Source: Triglochin maritima (taxonomy: Eukaryota; Streptophyta; Magnoliopsida; Alismatales; Juncaginaceae). From it: a DNA stretch of 64,000 nucleotides. The stretch spans positions 43,786,201 through 43,850,200 of the forward strand of contig OY821774.1 of the NCBI GenBank assembly GCA_963682175.1. Direction: 5' to 3'. The position numbers were made by a program, and so were the translations under genes. The stretch's first letter is position 1. Each line of letters starts with the position of its first letter. Shown here in pieces: positions 1 through 15,068 of this stretch. The notes beneath the pieces were generated by a model. The model was not told the origin of the DNA and ran no database searches. It saw only the letters and a program-made list of their open reading frames with translations.

Positions 1-35
1 CAACTTCAATAAACCACCTCGTGATGTGTTGTCCA

Positions 36-46
36 TTTAAATACTG
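36..46. repeat. left target-site duplication of MULE-1
   Basis: TTTAAATACTG here and TTTAAATATTG at 4689-4699 flank the element. The unoccupied paralogous locus near 41255-41266 has TTTAAATATTG once. Confidence 0.85.
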
Positions 47-107
47 AACTGCTAAACATCGTCCCAAAATTACTTAAATCGCCCCTTCAAATTACCAAAT
101 TGCCCTT
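47..107 (+). repeat. MULE-1 left terminal inverted repeat
   Basis: This 61-bp end starts AACTGCTAAAC and runs to GCCCTT. It matches the reverse complement of 4625-4685 apart from roughly four substitutions. Confidence 0.9.
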
Positions 108-190
108 CCTCCTATTTTTGCTTATATATCTCACAATTTCACTCTTTTTTCAAAACTTTCTCTTCCTATACCTACTACACAAGATTACGA

Positions 191-2047
191 ATGTCTCGGA
201 GGCCAGGGAAGCAGCCAGCAGTTCCCCCGGTGTACCCGTATGAGGTAACATTACGTTATTTATTTGTTTTTAAAAAACAAAAAAAAAAAGTCGTCGGCGT
301 CCGAGGGAGACGCCCCCCGCATGGGGCGGGCGTCCGAGGAAGCCGCTCCCCCTATGGGGGGAGCGGCTTCCGAGGACGCCCGCCCCATGCGGGGGGCGTC
401 TCCCTCGGACGCCGACCCGTAGCGGGAGACGTCTGCGGAAGACGTCTCCCCGATGGGGGAGACGTCTTCCGAAGACGTCTCCCCGTAGGAGGAGGCGTCT
501 CCGACAGACGCCTCCACCTTGCGGGAGGCGTCTCTCGCAGACGCCTCCTCCTTTTTTGTTTTTTTAATTAATAAATATCATAATTACTTTAATAAATAGT
601 GATAAATCAAAAAAATTAATTTAACAAATTCTTATTAAGTTTAACATTTGTGATATTTAGTTTTAACAAATTTTGATTTAGTTTAACAATTGTTTTAATT
701 TAGTTTAACAAATTTTGATTTAGTTTAACAATTTTGATAATTAAGTTTAACAATTTTGATAATTAAGTTTAACAAATTATGATTTAGTTTAACAATTTTG
801 ATAAATATGATAATTTAGTTTAACAAATTTAACAAATTTGTATTTAAAATTTCAATAAATAGTCATCGGGTCACAGTGGAGGGAGAGGCAAGTCGATACC
901 ATTACACGCCTTCCGTTCTTTAGAGGATGATTCAGCACCGCGTCATCCACGTAGACGGGGGATATCTGCTTCGGTCAGGAGGGAGAGGGAGGCATTACGT
1001 CGTCGTGAGGAGGAGGATGATTCCTTCGATGATGAGCATGTGGATAGTTTCGACGACGAGAGCGACGATGATGGCCCGTATGATGTGCGGCCGGAGGTGG
1101 AGAGGCAGGGGGATTATAGCGGAGGACGTGGTCGAGCGGGTACTTCTACTTCCGCCGGATGGATGGTGCGGAAGGGTAGGGGTGGGAGGTTTACGACCGG
1201 GGATTCGAGCTCGTGCACTGTTGATCCCCGCGCTCAGAAGAAGAAGAGGGTCCAGGACGATTCTTGGATCGTGAGCAGTATGACGCCTGGTGTTCCTTTA
1301 GATGGGAGCGTCATTCCTAGTTTCTGGGGTCACATTGCTAGACGGATCTGGGACGGAGAGGATCGGAAGGTTCTGAAGTGCCAGAATCGGCACAGAGCCT
1401 GTACAGCACTACAGGGTTGGCGGTCTACACTGAGTGCTGATATCAGAGAGGAGATTAGTGCCACGCATTTGGGGCACTTACCGTACAGCATGTTCCCTTA
1501 TCTCGACATGCCTTTGATTTCGGCGTTTGTGGAGCGGTGGCAGCCTGACACCAACACTTTCCACATGCCTTTCGGAGAGATGACGATCATGCTTCACGAT
1601 GTTTTCCAGATCCTGCGCATTCCTGTGGATGGTCGTCTGGTTAGTGCTCAGGGGTCGACGTCTGAGCTGAGGTGTTATGTGGCAGAGTTGCTTGGTGTCA
1701 CACCTGATGGTCTGGCCAGAGATACAGCTTTATGGAGTGGTGGTGGTGTCGGCATCGACTCCCTTGAGGACCTATGCAGACGGGCACGACCTCCGCGGGC
1801 TGATGATACACAGTTGACGGCGTACCTATTCTTGATGCTCGGAGCCGTCTTGTTTGTCGACAAGAGTGGTTGTCGGATCAGACCACGCGATCTACTGGAG
1901 GCTAGGGACCCGGACACCGTTCGTGAGTACTCGTGGGGGTCAGCGACGTTGGAATGGCATAATGATTCCTGGAATTCTATCTCCATATGGGAAGTCGTCT
2001 ACGTCAGCCCGCCCAGTCACTACAATATGAACAAAAAATACAGTTAG
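191..2047 (+). CDS. plant mobile domain (PMD) protein of MULE-1, two exons, C-terminally truncated
   Basis: The proposed gene has exon 1 at 191-244 (18 codons from MSRRPGK to PYE, donor GTAACA) and exon 2 at 863-2047, which keeps the frame after acceptor AAATAG. The protein is about 412 aa. Residues about 25-140 are Arg/Asp/Glu-rich and look disordered. The PMD starts near residue 223 with motifs such as FVERWQPDTNTFHMPFGEMT and LRIPVDGR, typical of the family shared by MAIN/MAIL proteins and transposon ORFs. The frame leaves the family pattern just after EYSWGSATL and ends about 30 residues later with no recognisable domain, so the C-terminal part is missing. The 618-bp intron (245-862) holds the left hairpin array and an AT-rich tandem repeat. 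The role is unknown; an accessory role in transposition is inferred from position. The splice sites are my reading and need RNA support. Confidence 0.75.
290..555. repeat. left subterminal hairpin array of MULE-1
   Basis: Positions 293-416 form a 124-bp palindrome centred on 354/355; I find only about three unpaired positions (353/356, 336/373, 337/372). It is built from smaller palindromes with stems such as GGCGTCC and cores such as CCCCATGGGG. From about 424 to 550 follow four further hairpin units with stems GAGACGTC or GAGGCGTC. The array lies inside the first intron of the PMD gene. An arginine-rich frame reads through it, but that is a by-product of its CG-rich composition. Confidence 0.9.
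620..836. repeat. AT-rich degenerate tandem repeat in the PMD intron
   Basis: About ten copies of a motif close to AGTTTAACAATTTTGAT, with units of roughly 18-26 bases, fill the second half of the proposed intron. Confidence 0.75.
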
Positions 2048-2091
2048 ATATAATAACAAAAGATACATATTTACTGAAATAAATAACAAAA

Positions 2092-4532
2092 TTATAATAA
2101 TAATAAATATAAGGATGGTATACCTGATCCTCCTCTCACAGACGAAGAACCAGAAGATCGACCACGACCTTTGCTTCCACTACCGGAAGAACGACCACGA
2201 CCTCTACTCCCACTACCTGAAGATCGACCACTACCTCGCTCTGCATACTCAAACGCACTAGGGTCCCGTCGTGTCGACTTTCCCCTTGGTCGACCTCGTA
2301 GCTTTGTTTTTACTGCAGGCTCTTTCAAATTCGAATGTTCGGGGTGTAGCTGCTCGAATAAAACCCGAGAGGCAGATCGAATTACGGTAGGGTCACTTCC
2401 TGCAATCTCATCAACCAGACTGCGAAAATGTTCGGCGTCTTGAGCTGCCTGAGACACAAACTCTGCGTTCCCGGCTCCTTCCCCAATGACAAGTGTCCTC
2501 CAGAATGAATGAATCTGCTCTAAGTAAATTCCGTTTTCTGATTCAAGACATCCACGGATAGTACATGCGCAAGGTATCCCATGAGAAGTCAGAAAAGCGC
2601 ACTCGCAACGATATTCAACTTCATCATCTAACTGTTGCATTCTCTTCACCTCCTGACTCAGCAACTGCAAACAGTGATGCGAAACTCTACCATTTATGTG
2701 ACGATATAGAGCATGTCCGAAATTAGTCAAATTTCGCCGTCTCGAGTCTTCAAGAAAGTTTCGAATATTCGTCAGCTGCATTTCAGTAGCCGCGTTGACG
2801 CGCTCGAAAAGAGTGTCCAGCGCTGCAGTCGATGTAGAAATCCACTCTTTTAGAGCCGAATGAGCACTTTCGACCCTACAATTCGTGGTGTTCCCAAAAT
2901 GAAGGACTTTGTTCGTCCAATTCAGCACAAACTTTTCTTTATGCACCAACCACGTGGTGTCCAGATACTCCGTGATAGCCGGCCACGATCTATACAAATC
3001 TTTCAGAGCATACACAGCTCTATCATACTCGGCTTCTGAAGTAGAAAGCATGATCTTCCTCCATCTTCCACGCCTCAAAGTCTCTGCCATCTCCTTATTC
3101 TTGCCGAATACGTGGTACGCGTAATTCAATACGTCTTTGTTGATGTGCCATGTGCAGAGTAAATGAGCAGAGTCTGGAAAAACCTCTCTCACTGGTCGCA
3201 TAAGGCCTAACTCCCGGTATGTTATTATTGCAGTCGGGCTGACAGTCCCCAATAACAGATCTCTCAACTTCTCCATCACCCACAAATAACTGGAGTAAGA
3301 TTCATCCATCAAAATCGCATATCCAATAAGGAAATTCATGTTTGCTGGTGTGACCCCAATCATTTCGAACAAAGGCATCTTATACTTGTTCGTCTTGTAA
3401 GTCGAATCCATGCAGATAACGAAAGGATATGTCCGCAACAACTGGACTGACGTCGGATGTGCCAAAAAAGCGTGAGTGACGACATCAGTTTCTGGATCCG
3501 CCATAATCCAATGTAAGTACTCACACTGCACTGCTTGGTAGAGAAACTGCTGGACGGGATTCCGATCTTCAGATTTTGTCCTCCTCATGTAATCTCTGAA
3601 ATTATAAATATGCCTTTGATTTGGATTGTCCTCCGGGAATTTTTCTTTTACTGCCTTCAAGATGTTCCGTGGTTTTGCTTGCGCCTCTGTCATATCACGA
3701 ACAATCTTCTTCGCCCCAGAACTTAGACCACTAATTTGACGATGACCCTCTGGATAAACTGCCAGTCTGTGGTTGTGATGTCCGTGACCACTATTAAAAA
3801 CCACAACCCATCCATCACGATCCCGTCGCTCCACCACTTTTATTAAGAAACGGCAACCGCAACCCTTTCTTTTGGTGTTTCTTCGAAGTGCAGTATCCAT
3901 ATCCCGAGACTCCATTTGATTTCGCCGGTCGCATCTCAAATAACAATCCATCCGACTATCTGATCTTGTTTTGTACGACGACACGACCAAAAAAAACCCA
4001 GCTCCGATAGCTACTTGTTTGGCCCATTTACATGCTTCATCGATTGTTGCAAAGATTTGTGTAGTTTGAAATAACTCACTGTAATCCACTCCATCACCAC
4101 CGAAATCTGGAACCTACAAAAATAAAATCGAAATTAAAAAAATTAAAAAATAAATTCGAAATTAAAAAATTAAAAAAATAAACTCGAAATTAAAAAAACA
4201 AAATCAAAATCAAAAAAAAAAGGCGTCTGTGTTAGACGCCTGCCCCATGGATGGGGCGTCTGTGTTAAACGCCTTCCCCAACGGTAAGGCGTCTGCGTAG
4301 GACGCCTGACCGAAGGGAAGGGCGTCTACTACAGACGCCTTACCCATGGGGAGGACGTCTACATAAGGCGCCTCTCCCATTGCGTAGGCGTCTGCGTTAG
4401 ACGCCTAGGCCATGGGGAGGGCGTCCTACGCAGACGCCCTCACCATGGGGGAGGCGTCTAATGCAGACGCTCGGCCCAAAATTTGCCCCGCGTCAGGCTT
4501 ACCTCACCCGATGCATCACCCTCGCCAGACAT
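2092..4532 (-). CDS. FAR1/Jittery-type MULE transposase of MULE-1, catalytic Asp replaced by Tyr
   Basis: Exon 1 is 4532-4503 (ten codons, MSGEGDASGE, donor GTAAGC). Exon 2 is 4113-2092, in frame after acceptor TTTTTGTAG, giving about 683 aa. The N-terminus carries a FAR1-like zinc-binding region (DEACKWAKQVA, YLRCDRRNQ, KGCGCRF). The MULE transposase core has its first Asp in VICMDSTYK (near residue 246) and the Glu in RVESAHSALK (near 425). The second catalytic site, normally TDREL, reads TYREL (near 305, codon TAC at about 3227). A SWIM zinc finger with CECAF and IPCAC lies near 515. The C-terminus is an Arg/Gly/Ser-rich tail with three SSGSGS-type repeats. The intron between the exons (4114-4502) contains the right hairpin array. 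The frame is otherwise intact, but the Tyr should abolish strand transfer. Confidence 0.88.
4219..4495. repeat. right subterminal hairpin array of MULE-1
   Basis: Seven or eight tandem units of about 35 bases each carry a stem close to GGCGTCT and AGACGCC around a 4-6 base loop (GCGTT, GTGTT, ACTAC). Small CCCATGGGG palindromes separate them. Stem changes are often matched on both arms. The array lies in the intron between transposase exons 1 and 2, mirroring the array at the other end. Confidence 0.9.
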
Positions 4533-4624
4533 TTTCGTGGTGTTTTTACTGATAAATTATGAATATACAAGACCATATGCCTTATTTATAGACACGGGAC
4601 GATATGAGTATTAAATATATTGTT

Positions 4625-4685
4625 AAGGGCAATTTGGTAATTTCAAGGGGCGATTTAAGTAATTTTGGGGCGACGTTTAGTAGTT
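4625..4685 (-). repeat. MULE-1 right terminal inverted repeat
   Basis: Inverted copy of 47-107. Three C residues separate it from the right target duplication. Confidence 0.9.
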
Positions 4686-4699
4686 CCCTTTAAATATTG

Positions 4700-9073
<4,374 letters not shown>

Positions 9074-9421
9074 GGAAGAAAAGAAGAAGCAAAGTTCTGA
9101 ATCTGGACTTTACTTCAGTAGTTGAAAAGCAAATCTAAATGTTATGTGTAAGTTTGTTATCACAACTGACGACATGTTGTGTCAAAATGTGGTCTAGAAT
9201 TTCAGATTTGATTACTTAATTACCAAAGCCCATGAAATGTCTTTAGAAGAAGAAAGTAAGCCCTGTAATTTAGTTGGATTTGAATACTCTCAAGTCATAT
9301 TGCAACGATATCTAGCATATCGGTTAGTTTCGTGTAACATTTTCTACTGTGATCTCAGTTCAAGTTGTGTTTTACTTCTATTGACTTACACCTTGACTCA
9401 CTTCAGTAGTTGTGTTTTACC

Positions 9422-9472
9422 GTAAATGTAATGCCTGGCTATGATTTGATTTGTAGTCTTAGATTAGCATAG
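9422..9472 (+). repeat. 51-bp direct repeat, first copy (second at 9853-9903)
   Basis: Both copies start GTAAATGTAATGCCTGGCT and end CTTAGATTAGCATAG, with a few differences in the middle. They lie 431 bases apart. The origin is unknown. Confidence 0.85.
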
Positions 9473-9514
9473 ACCAGGTATTTGAATCCGACCACGTGAG
9501 TTACAGAATAGGAT

Positions 9515-9515
<1 letters not shown>

Positions 9516-9549
<34 letters not shown>
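9516..9549 (+). repeat. TAA microsatellite
   Basis: About eleven uninterrupted TAA units. Confidence 0.95.
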
Positions 9550-9550
<1 letters not shown>

Positions 9551-11166
9551 GAAAAGGACTTGGGGGAATTTAAATTCATCCTCAATAGAGACTTGGTCGG
9601 TTGGTGTTGGCCTTTTTGGTGGTTAAACTCAGTGCAGTTATGTTCATTCTTAAACAAGTTGGTAGTTTCCCAAACTGAACCTTGTCATACCCCGTCATGC
9701 AAAAACGATCGACTAGCAGATGTCGAATTCAAACTTAAGAGTTGAAGTCGCTGAAAGCATAATATATGCTTCTGCATGACATGTTTCCCCCAACTGATTT
9801 TAGCTTCTGTAGAATCAAGCATAGCCTGAACGAACGCATATCAATTTTGCAAGTAAATGTAATGCCTGGCTATGATTTGAATTCTAGTCTTAGATTAGCA
9901 TAGCATGTCCACTTACCGGGATTGCGTCTAGGCGGTCTAGCCATGTTGCTTATAGAATTATGTGCATTTCACCCACTTTTAACTTCAATTCGCATGCACA
10001 TTTTTGAACATTTTAACTCACACGTCATCTTTAGTAGATTTGTTAAGGTGTTGTATGGCTCACCTTCCTGAACTTGAAGTTCTCAAAAACCCAACATATA
10101 TTTTGCTGAATTTCGTCACCGATTGGAATACTACAACCACAATTCTTGTGCCAAGTTCAATTGATAATGAGAGATTTATAATTGATTAAACTTAAACTAT
10201 AGCTATTAATAAATATATATTAACCTTTTCCTCTTCTAATTATATGCTCATTTCTATAAAACACAACAGTCACAAATGCAGATTCTCCTTCAATATACCT
10301 AGTCTGAAACAAGCAGAGACCAAAAGAGTGGAGTTAGATGGATGAGGAGCAGAGAAATCTGACTTTGGCCAATGACACTGAACTGAAACTGTTGTGGATA
10401 GAAGTTTGAGTTCAGAAAGTGAATTTGGTCCCCCCCAACACACCCACCCCCATTTGAGAAATCAATTCCGATGGGAAGAATTTCTGAAAGGGAGATAAAA
10501 GGAGGGACAACTGTCTACAAACACTACATATGCAAGGATGTTCACTTTCAAAGTCCAACGACCGACCCAATACATCCATCTCATAAGATTTATGGCTTCA
10601 TTAGGTGCCATATATGCAAGGATATTTTGAAAAGAGACTCACCCTTTGAATTATTTGGGCTATTATTTTGACTGGTAAGATCATAATTATCCAAAGATAG
10701 AATTTTCTACAACTAGGGGTTTCCAACAGGTTAATGATCATCCAGAAACATTCTATGTTACATTACATGTTTCTACAATACATATTGGTCATTTCTATTT
10801 AAACACACCAAATTTATTCTATTCAGGCTTGGTTAAAAAGTGAATCAGGATAAGGATGGAATGTTTTAGGACATTTGTACTACTACAGGTCAGCAATTAT
10901 TGCAATGCTCATCACACGTTTAGTTTTTGTGGAGTTATTTACCACTTCTCCGTGAAGTGAAATATGTTTCTTTTGGTGAAATATGTCTAATTTTTATAAA
11001 TCCAAATGTGTTAGATAGACGAATTTGAATGACATTGCAAAGATATTTCAATAGTTTGACAACAAATCAAGAAAATAGATGGTCTAGTTACCTATACCTA
11101 CAAAAAGATGCAATAATCACTATTGTCTTCCTCATCCAATGCTTGATTTTGAATTCAGTTTAATAC

Positions 11167-11458
11167 TGTAGAAATTTGTGTTTGCTAGGGTGCAAATCTT
11201 GGATCTTGACTGGTGATGCGATGAAGGAGCTGTCTGGAGAGAAAGAAGAAGGAGATGGTTGAATAGGGTTTTGTTTTCTTCTTATTATTCATATTGGAAT
11301 GGGTTACACTTGTGGTCTATTTATAAGGATGGATTCGGTTGTTAGTTGGGTTTTGTGACCCGACTAACTTAATACATCATATTTGGCCATTTGGGTTTAT
11401 GTAACAGTCTCCTGAGTCCATCTTCTATTTACATCTCACAATATGTAATATGCTTATA
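11167..11458 (-). repeat. Copia-1 3' LTR
   Basis: 292 bp, matching 15068-15363 except for three transitions and a missing 4-bp GA-rich stretch. Confidence 0.95.
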
Positions 11459-11465
11459 TTCCCCC

Positions 11466-14400
11466 TCAAGTTGGAGAATACATGTCGTGTAGTCCCAACT
11501 TGCTAGAGAGAAACTTGAATTGATGATTAGGCAAAGGCTTTGTAAATATGTCTGCGACCTGGTTGCTGCTTTGGACGTGCTGCGTTTTGATGACTCCTTC
11601 TGTTATCTTATCTCTAATGACATGACAATCGATCTCGATGTGTTTAGTCCTCTCATGGAATACGGGGTTAGCTGCAATGTACATTGCAGATTGGTTATCA
11701 CAATTCAGAATCACTGCTTCATCATGCTGAACTTGCAGGTCCTGCAGGATTCCCTTCAGCCACACTATTTCACAAGTGGTGTGTGCCATAGACCTGTATT
11801 CGGCTTCAGAAGATGATCTAGACACTGTGTTTTGTTTCTTGGTCCTCCATGAGATCAATGAGCTTCCCATAAAAATAGCATAGCCTGTTGTTGACTTTCT
11901 GGTTTTAGTGCAACTTGCCCAATCAGCATCACAAAAGGCTTTGAGTTTGGTGATGTTGTTTGCTGGGAAGAATATCCCTTGAGCTGGTGCATTCTTGATG
12001 TACTTGACTATCTTTAATGCAGCTTGAAGATGTCTGGTGCCTGGTTCTTGCATGAATTGACTCAGGAAATTAACAGAGTATGTGATTTCTGGTCTGGTTA
12101 TTGTTAGATACAATAACCTGCCAATTAATCTCCTGTAGCTTGCTGGGTTGTGAAGAGTCTCCCCTGGTTCGTCAGCTAGCTTGTGGTTCATCTCAATTGG
12201 TGACTCGTTTGGTTTGGCTCCTTTAAGGCCCGTTTCTTTTAGTATCTGAATTGCATACTTCCTTTGGTTTAGGTTTATTCCAGATGCAGATCTCCCCACT
12301 TCCAATCCTAAGAAGAACTTGAGTTCTCCAAGGTCTTTAATGTGGAACTCGTGCTTCAAGTTGTTTTTTAATTTCTCAATGTTGATGATACTATCACCTG
12401 CAATCAGGATATCGTCAACATAAATGAGTATCACAGTAAATGAGTCCTTAGTTTTGGAAGTGAAAAGTGAGTAGTCATGCTTTGATTGTGTAAAACCATA
12501 TGATTGTAGAGATTTTGAGAGTTTGTCAAACCAGCACCTGGATGATTGTTTTAAACCATAAATTGACTTCCTTAGTTTACAAACAAGACCTTTCTCTTTA
12601 TCTCCAAAACCAGGAGGTGGAATCATATATACTTCCTCTTGTAAATCACCATGTAAAAAAGCATTATTTACATCTAACTGATGTAAATGCCAGTCCTTGA
12701 TAGCAGATAAGCTAAGAAGAGCTCTAATTGTAACCATTTTGGTTACAGGAGCAAAAGTCTCATGGTAGTCTAGCCCTTCAATTTGATTGTATCCTTTTGC
12801 AACAAGTCTAGCCTTATACCTCTCTAGTTCACCATTGGCTTTAAATTTTAATTTATAAACCCATTTACAGCCAATTGGCTTCTTATGAGGAGGTAAAGAT
12901 ACCAATTCCCATGTATTATTTACATTTAAAGCATGCATTTCTTTATTCATTGCATTGACCCAATTATGATCTTTACATGCATCTTCATATGTTTTGGGTT
13001 CAGTTAAGCTGTCAATTTTGTCTATCAAGCATGCATACCTATTTGATATGGATTTATAACTTACGAACTGCAGCAAAGGGTATCTAGTAGCTTTCTTACC
13101 TGATTTGTTTCCTACTTTGATAAATGGTTGTACATGTGCTTGATTACTCTCTAAAGTAGGATAGTGATAATCTTTTAGCAGAATTGACTTACTGGTGTTC
13201 CTCCTAGATTTTCTTACTTGTTGCCCTTGTGATGCTTCTGTGACGTCTTCATATCTGTCTTTATCTCTGTCTTCTTGTATTTCTACTGCCTGCATAGGCT
13301 TAGTAGATAATAATTCTATATTGATGTTGTTGAGTAGATTCTCACCTTGATTTGCTGGTGTGTTCTGATCGTATGATCCATCATCATTGTTGTCATGGTG
13401 TTGTTCACTATACTCATGTCTTTCATCACCATCTAATGGTGTGAATGATCTCATGATATGCTGCTCCTCATGATTCTTTTCTTCTTTGTATGGAAAAATT
13501 TCTTCAAGAAAAGTTACATGTCTACTGACATAAAATAATTTTCTTTCTAAATCATACACTTTATATCCCTTTTGCCCATATGGATATCCAACAAACACGC
13601 ATTTGTGTGCCCTGTAATCAAACTTATTTTCTGGTTTCATATTTGTGGAAAAACATAGGCATTCAAAAGTTCTTAGGTTGTAATAATTTGGTTTCTTTCC
13701 TAAAATGATTTCATAAGATGTTTTATTGTGTAAAACCTTACTGGGAATTCTGTTAATTAGGTATGCAGCTGTGAGGATGCACTCATCCCAAAACTTAATT
13801 GACAGATTAGAATGGAATCTTATAGATCTAGCTACTTGCAATAGGTGTCTATGCTTCCTTTCCACTACCCTATTTTGTTGAGGTGTATAAGGACAGCTCT
13901 TTTCATGAATTATTCCTTCATTAGCTATTATGCTTTGAAATTCTTTTGATATGAATTCAAGGCCATTATCACTTCTAACCCTTTTAATGCGTTTTCCAAA
14001 TTGATTTTGTACCAAAGCTACGAATGATTTGAAAACATTGTAAGTTTCAGATTTTGTTTTCATAAGAAATACCCAAGTGTTTCTGCTAAAATCATCTACG
14101 ACAGTAAGATAATAATGACAATTAGTGTGGGAAGGTGTGGCAAATTTACCCCATATATCAATATGTATTAAATCGAAAATACTATTGGTACTATTATTGC
14201 TAACAGGAAAATGAAGTTTTGTTTGCTTAGCAAATTTGCAAACATCACAATGTTTATTACATGAAGGAATGTCAATACAAGTGTCATTAGCAAGTAGCTG
14301 TAATTTTTGATTGGAAGGATGTCCTAATCTTTTATGCCAATCAATGCCATCTTTAGCAGCAGTAAGAGCCACATTCTTTCCTTTGTTGGTGTAGATGTAT

Positions 14401-15068
14401 AGGTCATCAAACTCTCTACCCAAACCAGTCGTCCTCCTCGTGACAAGGTCCTGAATAACACAAATGTTTGGGTAGAAACTAGCACTACAATGAGAATTTT
14501 TAGCTAGTTTGGAAACAGACATCAAATTGATTCTAAATTCTGGTACATATAGGACTTTGTTAAGTGTTATGTCTGTATTAAGGTTTACTTGACCTATAAT
14601 CTCAGCCTTAACAAATTTGTTATTAGGTAATCTAATAGGGACAACTTTATCCATTTTCCTACAATTTTCCATTAAATCTATGTTTGCACACATATGATCA
14701 GTGGCACCACTGTCAATGATCCAATTTTCTGCATTTAAGGTGGAGTAACAGTAAGCCATACCTGCTGTGTTTGCATGAGCAATGGACTCCTCCTCCTTGC
14801 TGTCCCTTTTAATGTTGAGGATTTGGATTATTTTATTGTATTGATCTTGTGTGATACTGGAGTCACCAGCTTGTACTTCTACATTAGATGCTCTGCCTTC
14901 TTTCCCATTGCTCTTGAAATTTTGCTTATTCTTCTTGTAACCATTGTTCTTAGGAGGAAAACCAATTATCCAGAAGCATTTGTCTGCTGTGTGTCCAATT
15001 TTCTTACAATTTGTGCATGTTGGTTTCTCCTTGATCTCTGTCTTGTAATTTTGTTGCTCTGATACCAT
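11466..15068 (-). CDS. Copia-1 polyprotein (gag remnant, protease, integrase, RT, RNase H)
   Basis: A single open frame of about 1200 codons. It opens just at the primer-binding site with MVSEQQN and reaches the CCHC knuckle CTNCKKIGHTADKC within about 35 residues, so the N-terminal gag (usually 200-250 residues) is absent. Then follow the protease motif WIIDSGATDHMC, the GAG-pre-integrase zinc region (HKRLGHPS, CDVCKFAKQ), the integrase core (IDIWG, RSDNGLEF, QQNRVVERKHR), reverse transcriptase (KARLVAKGY, DVNNAFLHG, YVDDILIAG) and RNase H (FCDADWASCTKTRKST, SSSEAEYRSM). No stop or frameshift interrupts it. Translation may start upstream in the LTR because the frame stays open to 15197. Confidence 0.93.
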   Translation of the reverse strand: MVSEQQNYKTEIKEKPTCTNCKKIGHTADKCFWIIGFPPKNNGYKKNKQNFKSNGKEGRASNVEVQAGDSSITQDQYNKIIQILNIKRDSKEEESIAHANTAGMAYCYSTLNAENWIIDSGATDHMCANIDLMENCRKMDKVVPIRLPNNKFVKAEIIGQVNLNTDITLNKVLYVPEFRINLMSVSKLAKNSHCSASFYPNICVIQDLVTRRTTGLGREFDDLYIYTNKGKNVALTAAKDGIDWHKRLGHPSNQKLQLLANDTCIDIPSCNKHCDVCKFAKQTKLHFPVSNNSTNSIFDLIHIDIWGKFATPSHTNCHYYLTVVDDFSRNTWVFLMKTKSETYNVFKSFVALVQNQFGKRIKRVRSDNGLEFISKEFQSIIANEGIIHEKSCPYTPQQNRVVERKHRHLLQVARSIRFHSNLSIKFWDECILTAAYLINRIPSKVLHNKTSYEIILGKKPNYYNLRTFECLCFSTNMKPENKFDYRAHKCVFVGYPYGQKGYKVYDLERKLFYVSRHVTFLEEIFPYKEEKNHEEQHIMRSFTPLDGDERHEYSEQHHDNNDDGSYDQNTPANQGENLLNNINIELLSTKPMQAVEIQEDRDKDRYEDVTEASQGQQVRKSRRNTSKSILLKDYHYPTLESNQAHVQPFIKVGNKSGKKATRYPLLQFVSYKSISNRYACLIDKIDSLTEPKTYEDACKDHNWVNAMNKEMHALNVNNTWELVSLPPHKKPIGCKWVYKLKFKANGELERYKARLVAKGYNQIEGLDYHETFAPVTKMVTIRALLSLSAIKDWHLHQLDVNNAFLHGDLQEEVYMIPPPGFGDKEKGLVCKLRKSIYGLKQSSRCWFDKLSKSLQSYGFTQSKHDYSLFTSKTKDSFTVILIYVDDILIAGDSIINIEKLKNNLKHEFHIKDLGELKFFLGLEVGRSASGINLNQRKYAIQILKETGLKGAKPNESPIEMNHKLADEPGETLHNPASYRRLIGRLLYLTITRPEITYSVNFLSQFMQEPGTRHLQAALKIVKYIKNAPAQGIFFPANNITKLKAFCDADWASCTKTRKSTTGYAIFMGSSLISWRTKKQNTVSRSSSEAEYRSMAHTTCEIVWLKGILQDLQVQHDEAVILNCDNQSAMYIAANPVFHERTKHIEIDCHVIRDKITEGVIKTQHVQSSNQVADIFTKPLPNHQFKFLSSKLGLHDMYSPT

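Larger units (their letters stand above)
47..4688. mobile_element. MULE-1: complete Mutator-like element with PMD gene and FAR1/Jittery-type transposase
   Basis: The first and last 61 bases (47-107 and 4625-4685) are inverted copies with only a few mismatches. The element is flanked by TTTAAATACTG (36-46) and TTTAAATATTG (4689-4699), a target duplication of 8-11 bp as expected for MULEs. The paralogous FLS2 flank at 41219-41310 carries the same flanking sequence without the element, so it is an empty site. Inside are two convergent genes, a PMD protein on the plus strand and a transposase on the minus strand, ending about 45 bases apart. GC-rich hairpin arrays lie next to both ends. The gene layout recalls maize MuDR (mudrA and mudrB). 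The transposase has lost one catalytic residue and the PMD protein looks truncated, so this copy is probably no longer autonomous. Confidence 0.93.
9074..11166. other. intergenic region between FLS2-like copy 1 and Copia-1
   Basis: The first 205 bases match the 3' flank of copy 2 (45570-45758), which marks the edge of the segmental duplication near 9280. The rest is AT-rich with no supported gene. It holds a TAA microsatellite (9516-9549) and a 51-bp direct repeat at 9422-9472 and 9853-9903. Confidence 0.7.

Noticed and set aside
191..571. Arg/Gly-rich 126-codon open frame through the hairpin array
   Set aside because: Only the first 18 codons look real; the rest reads through palindromic intron sequence and is explained by its CG-rich repeats.
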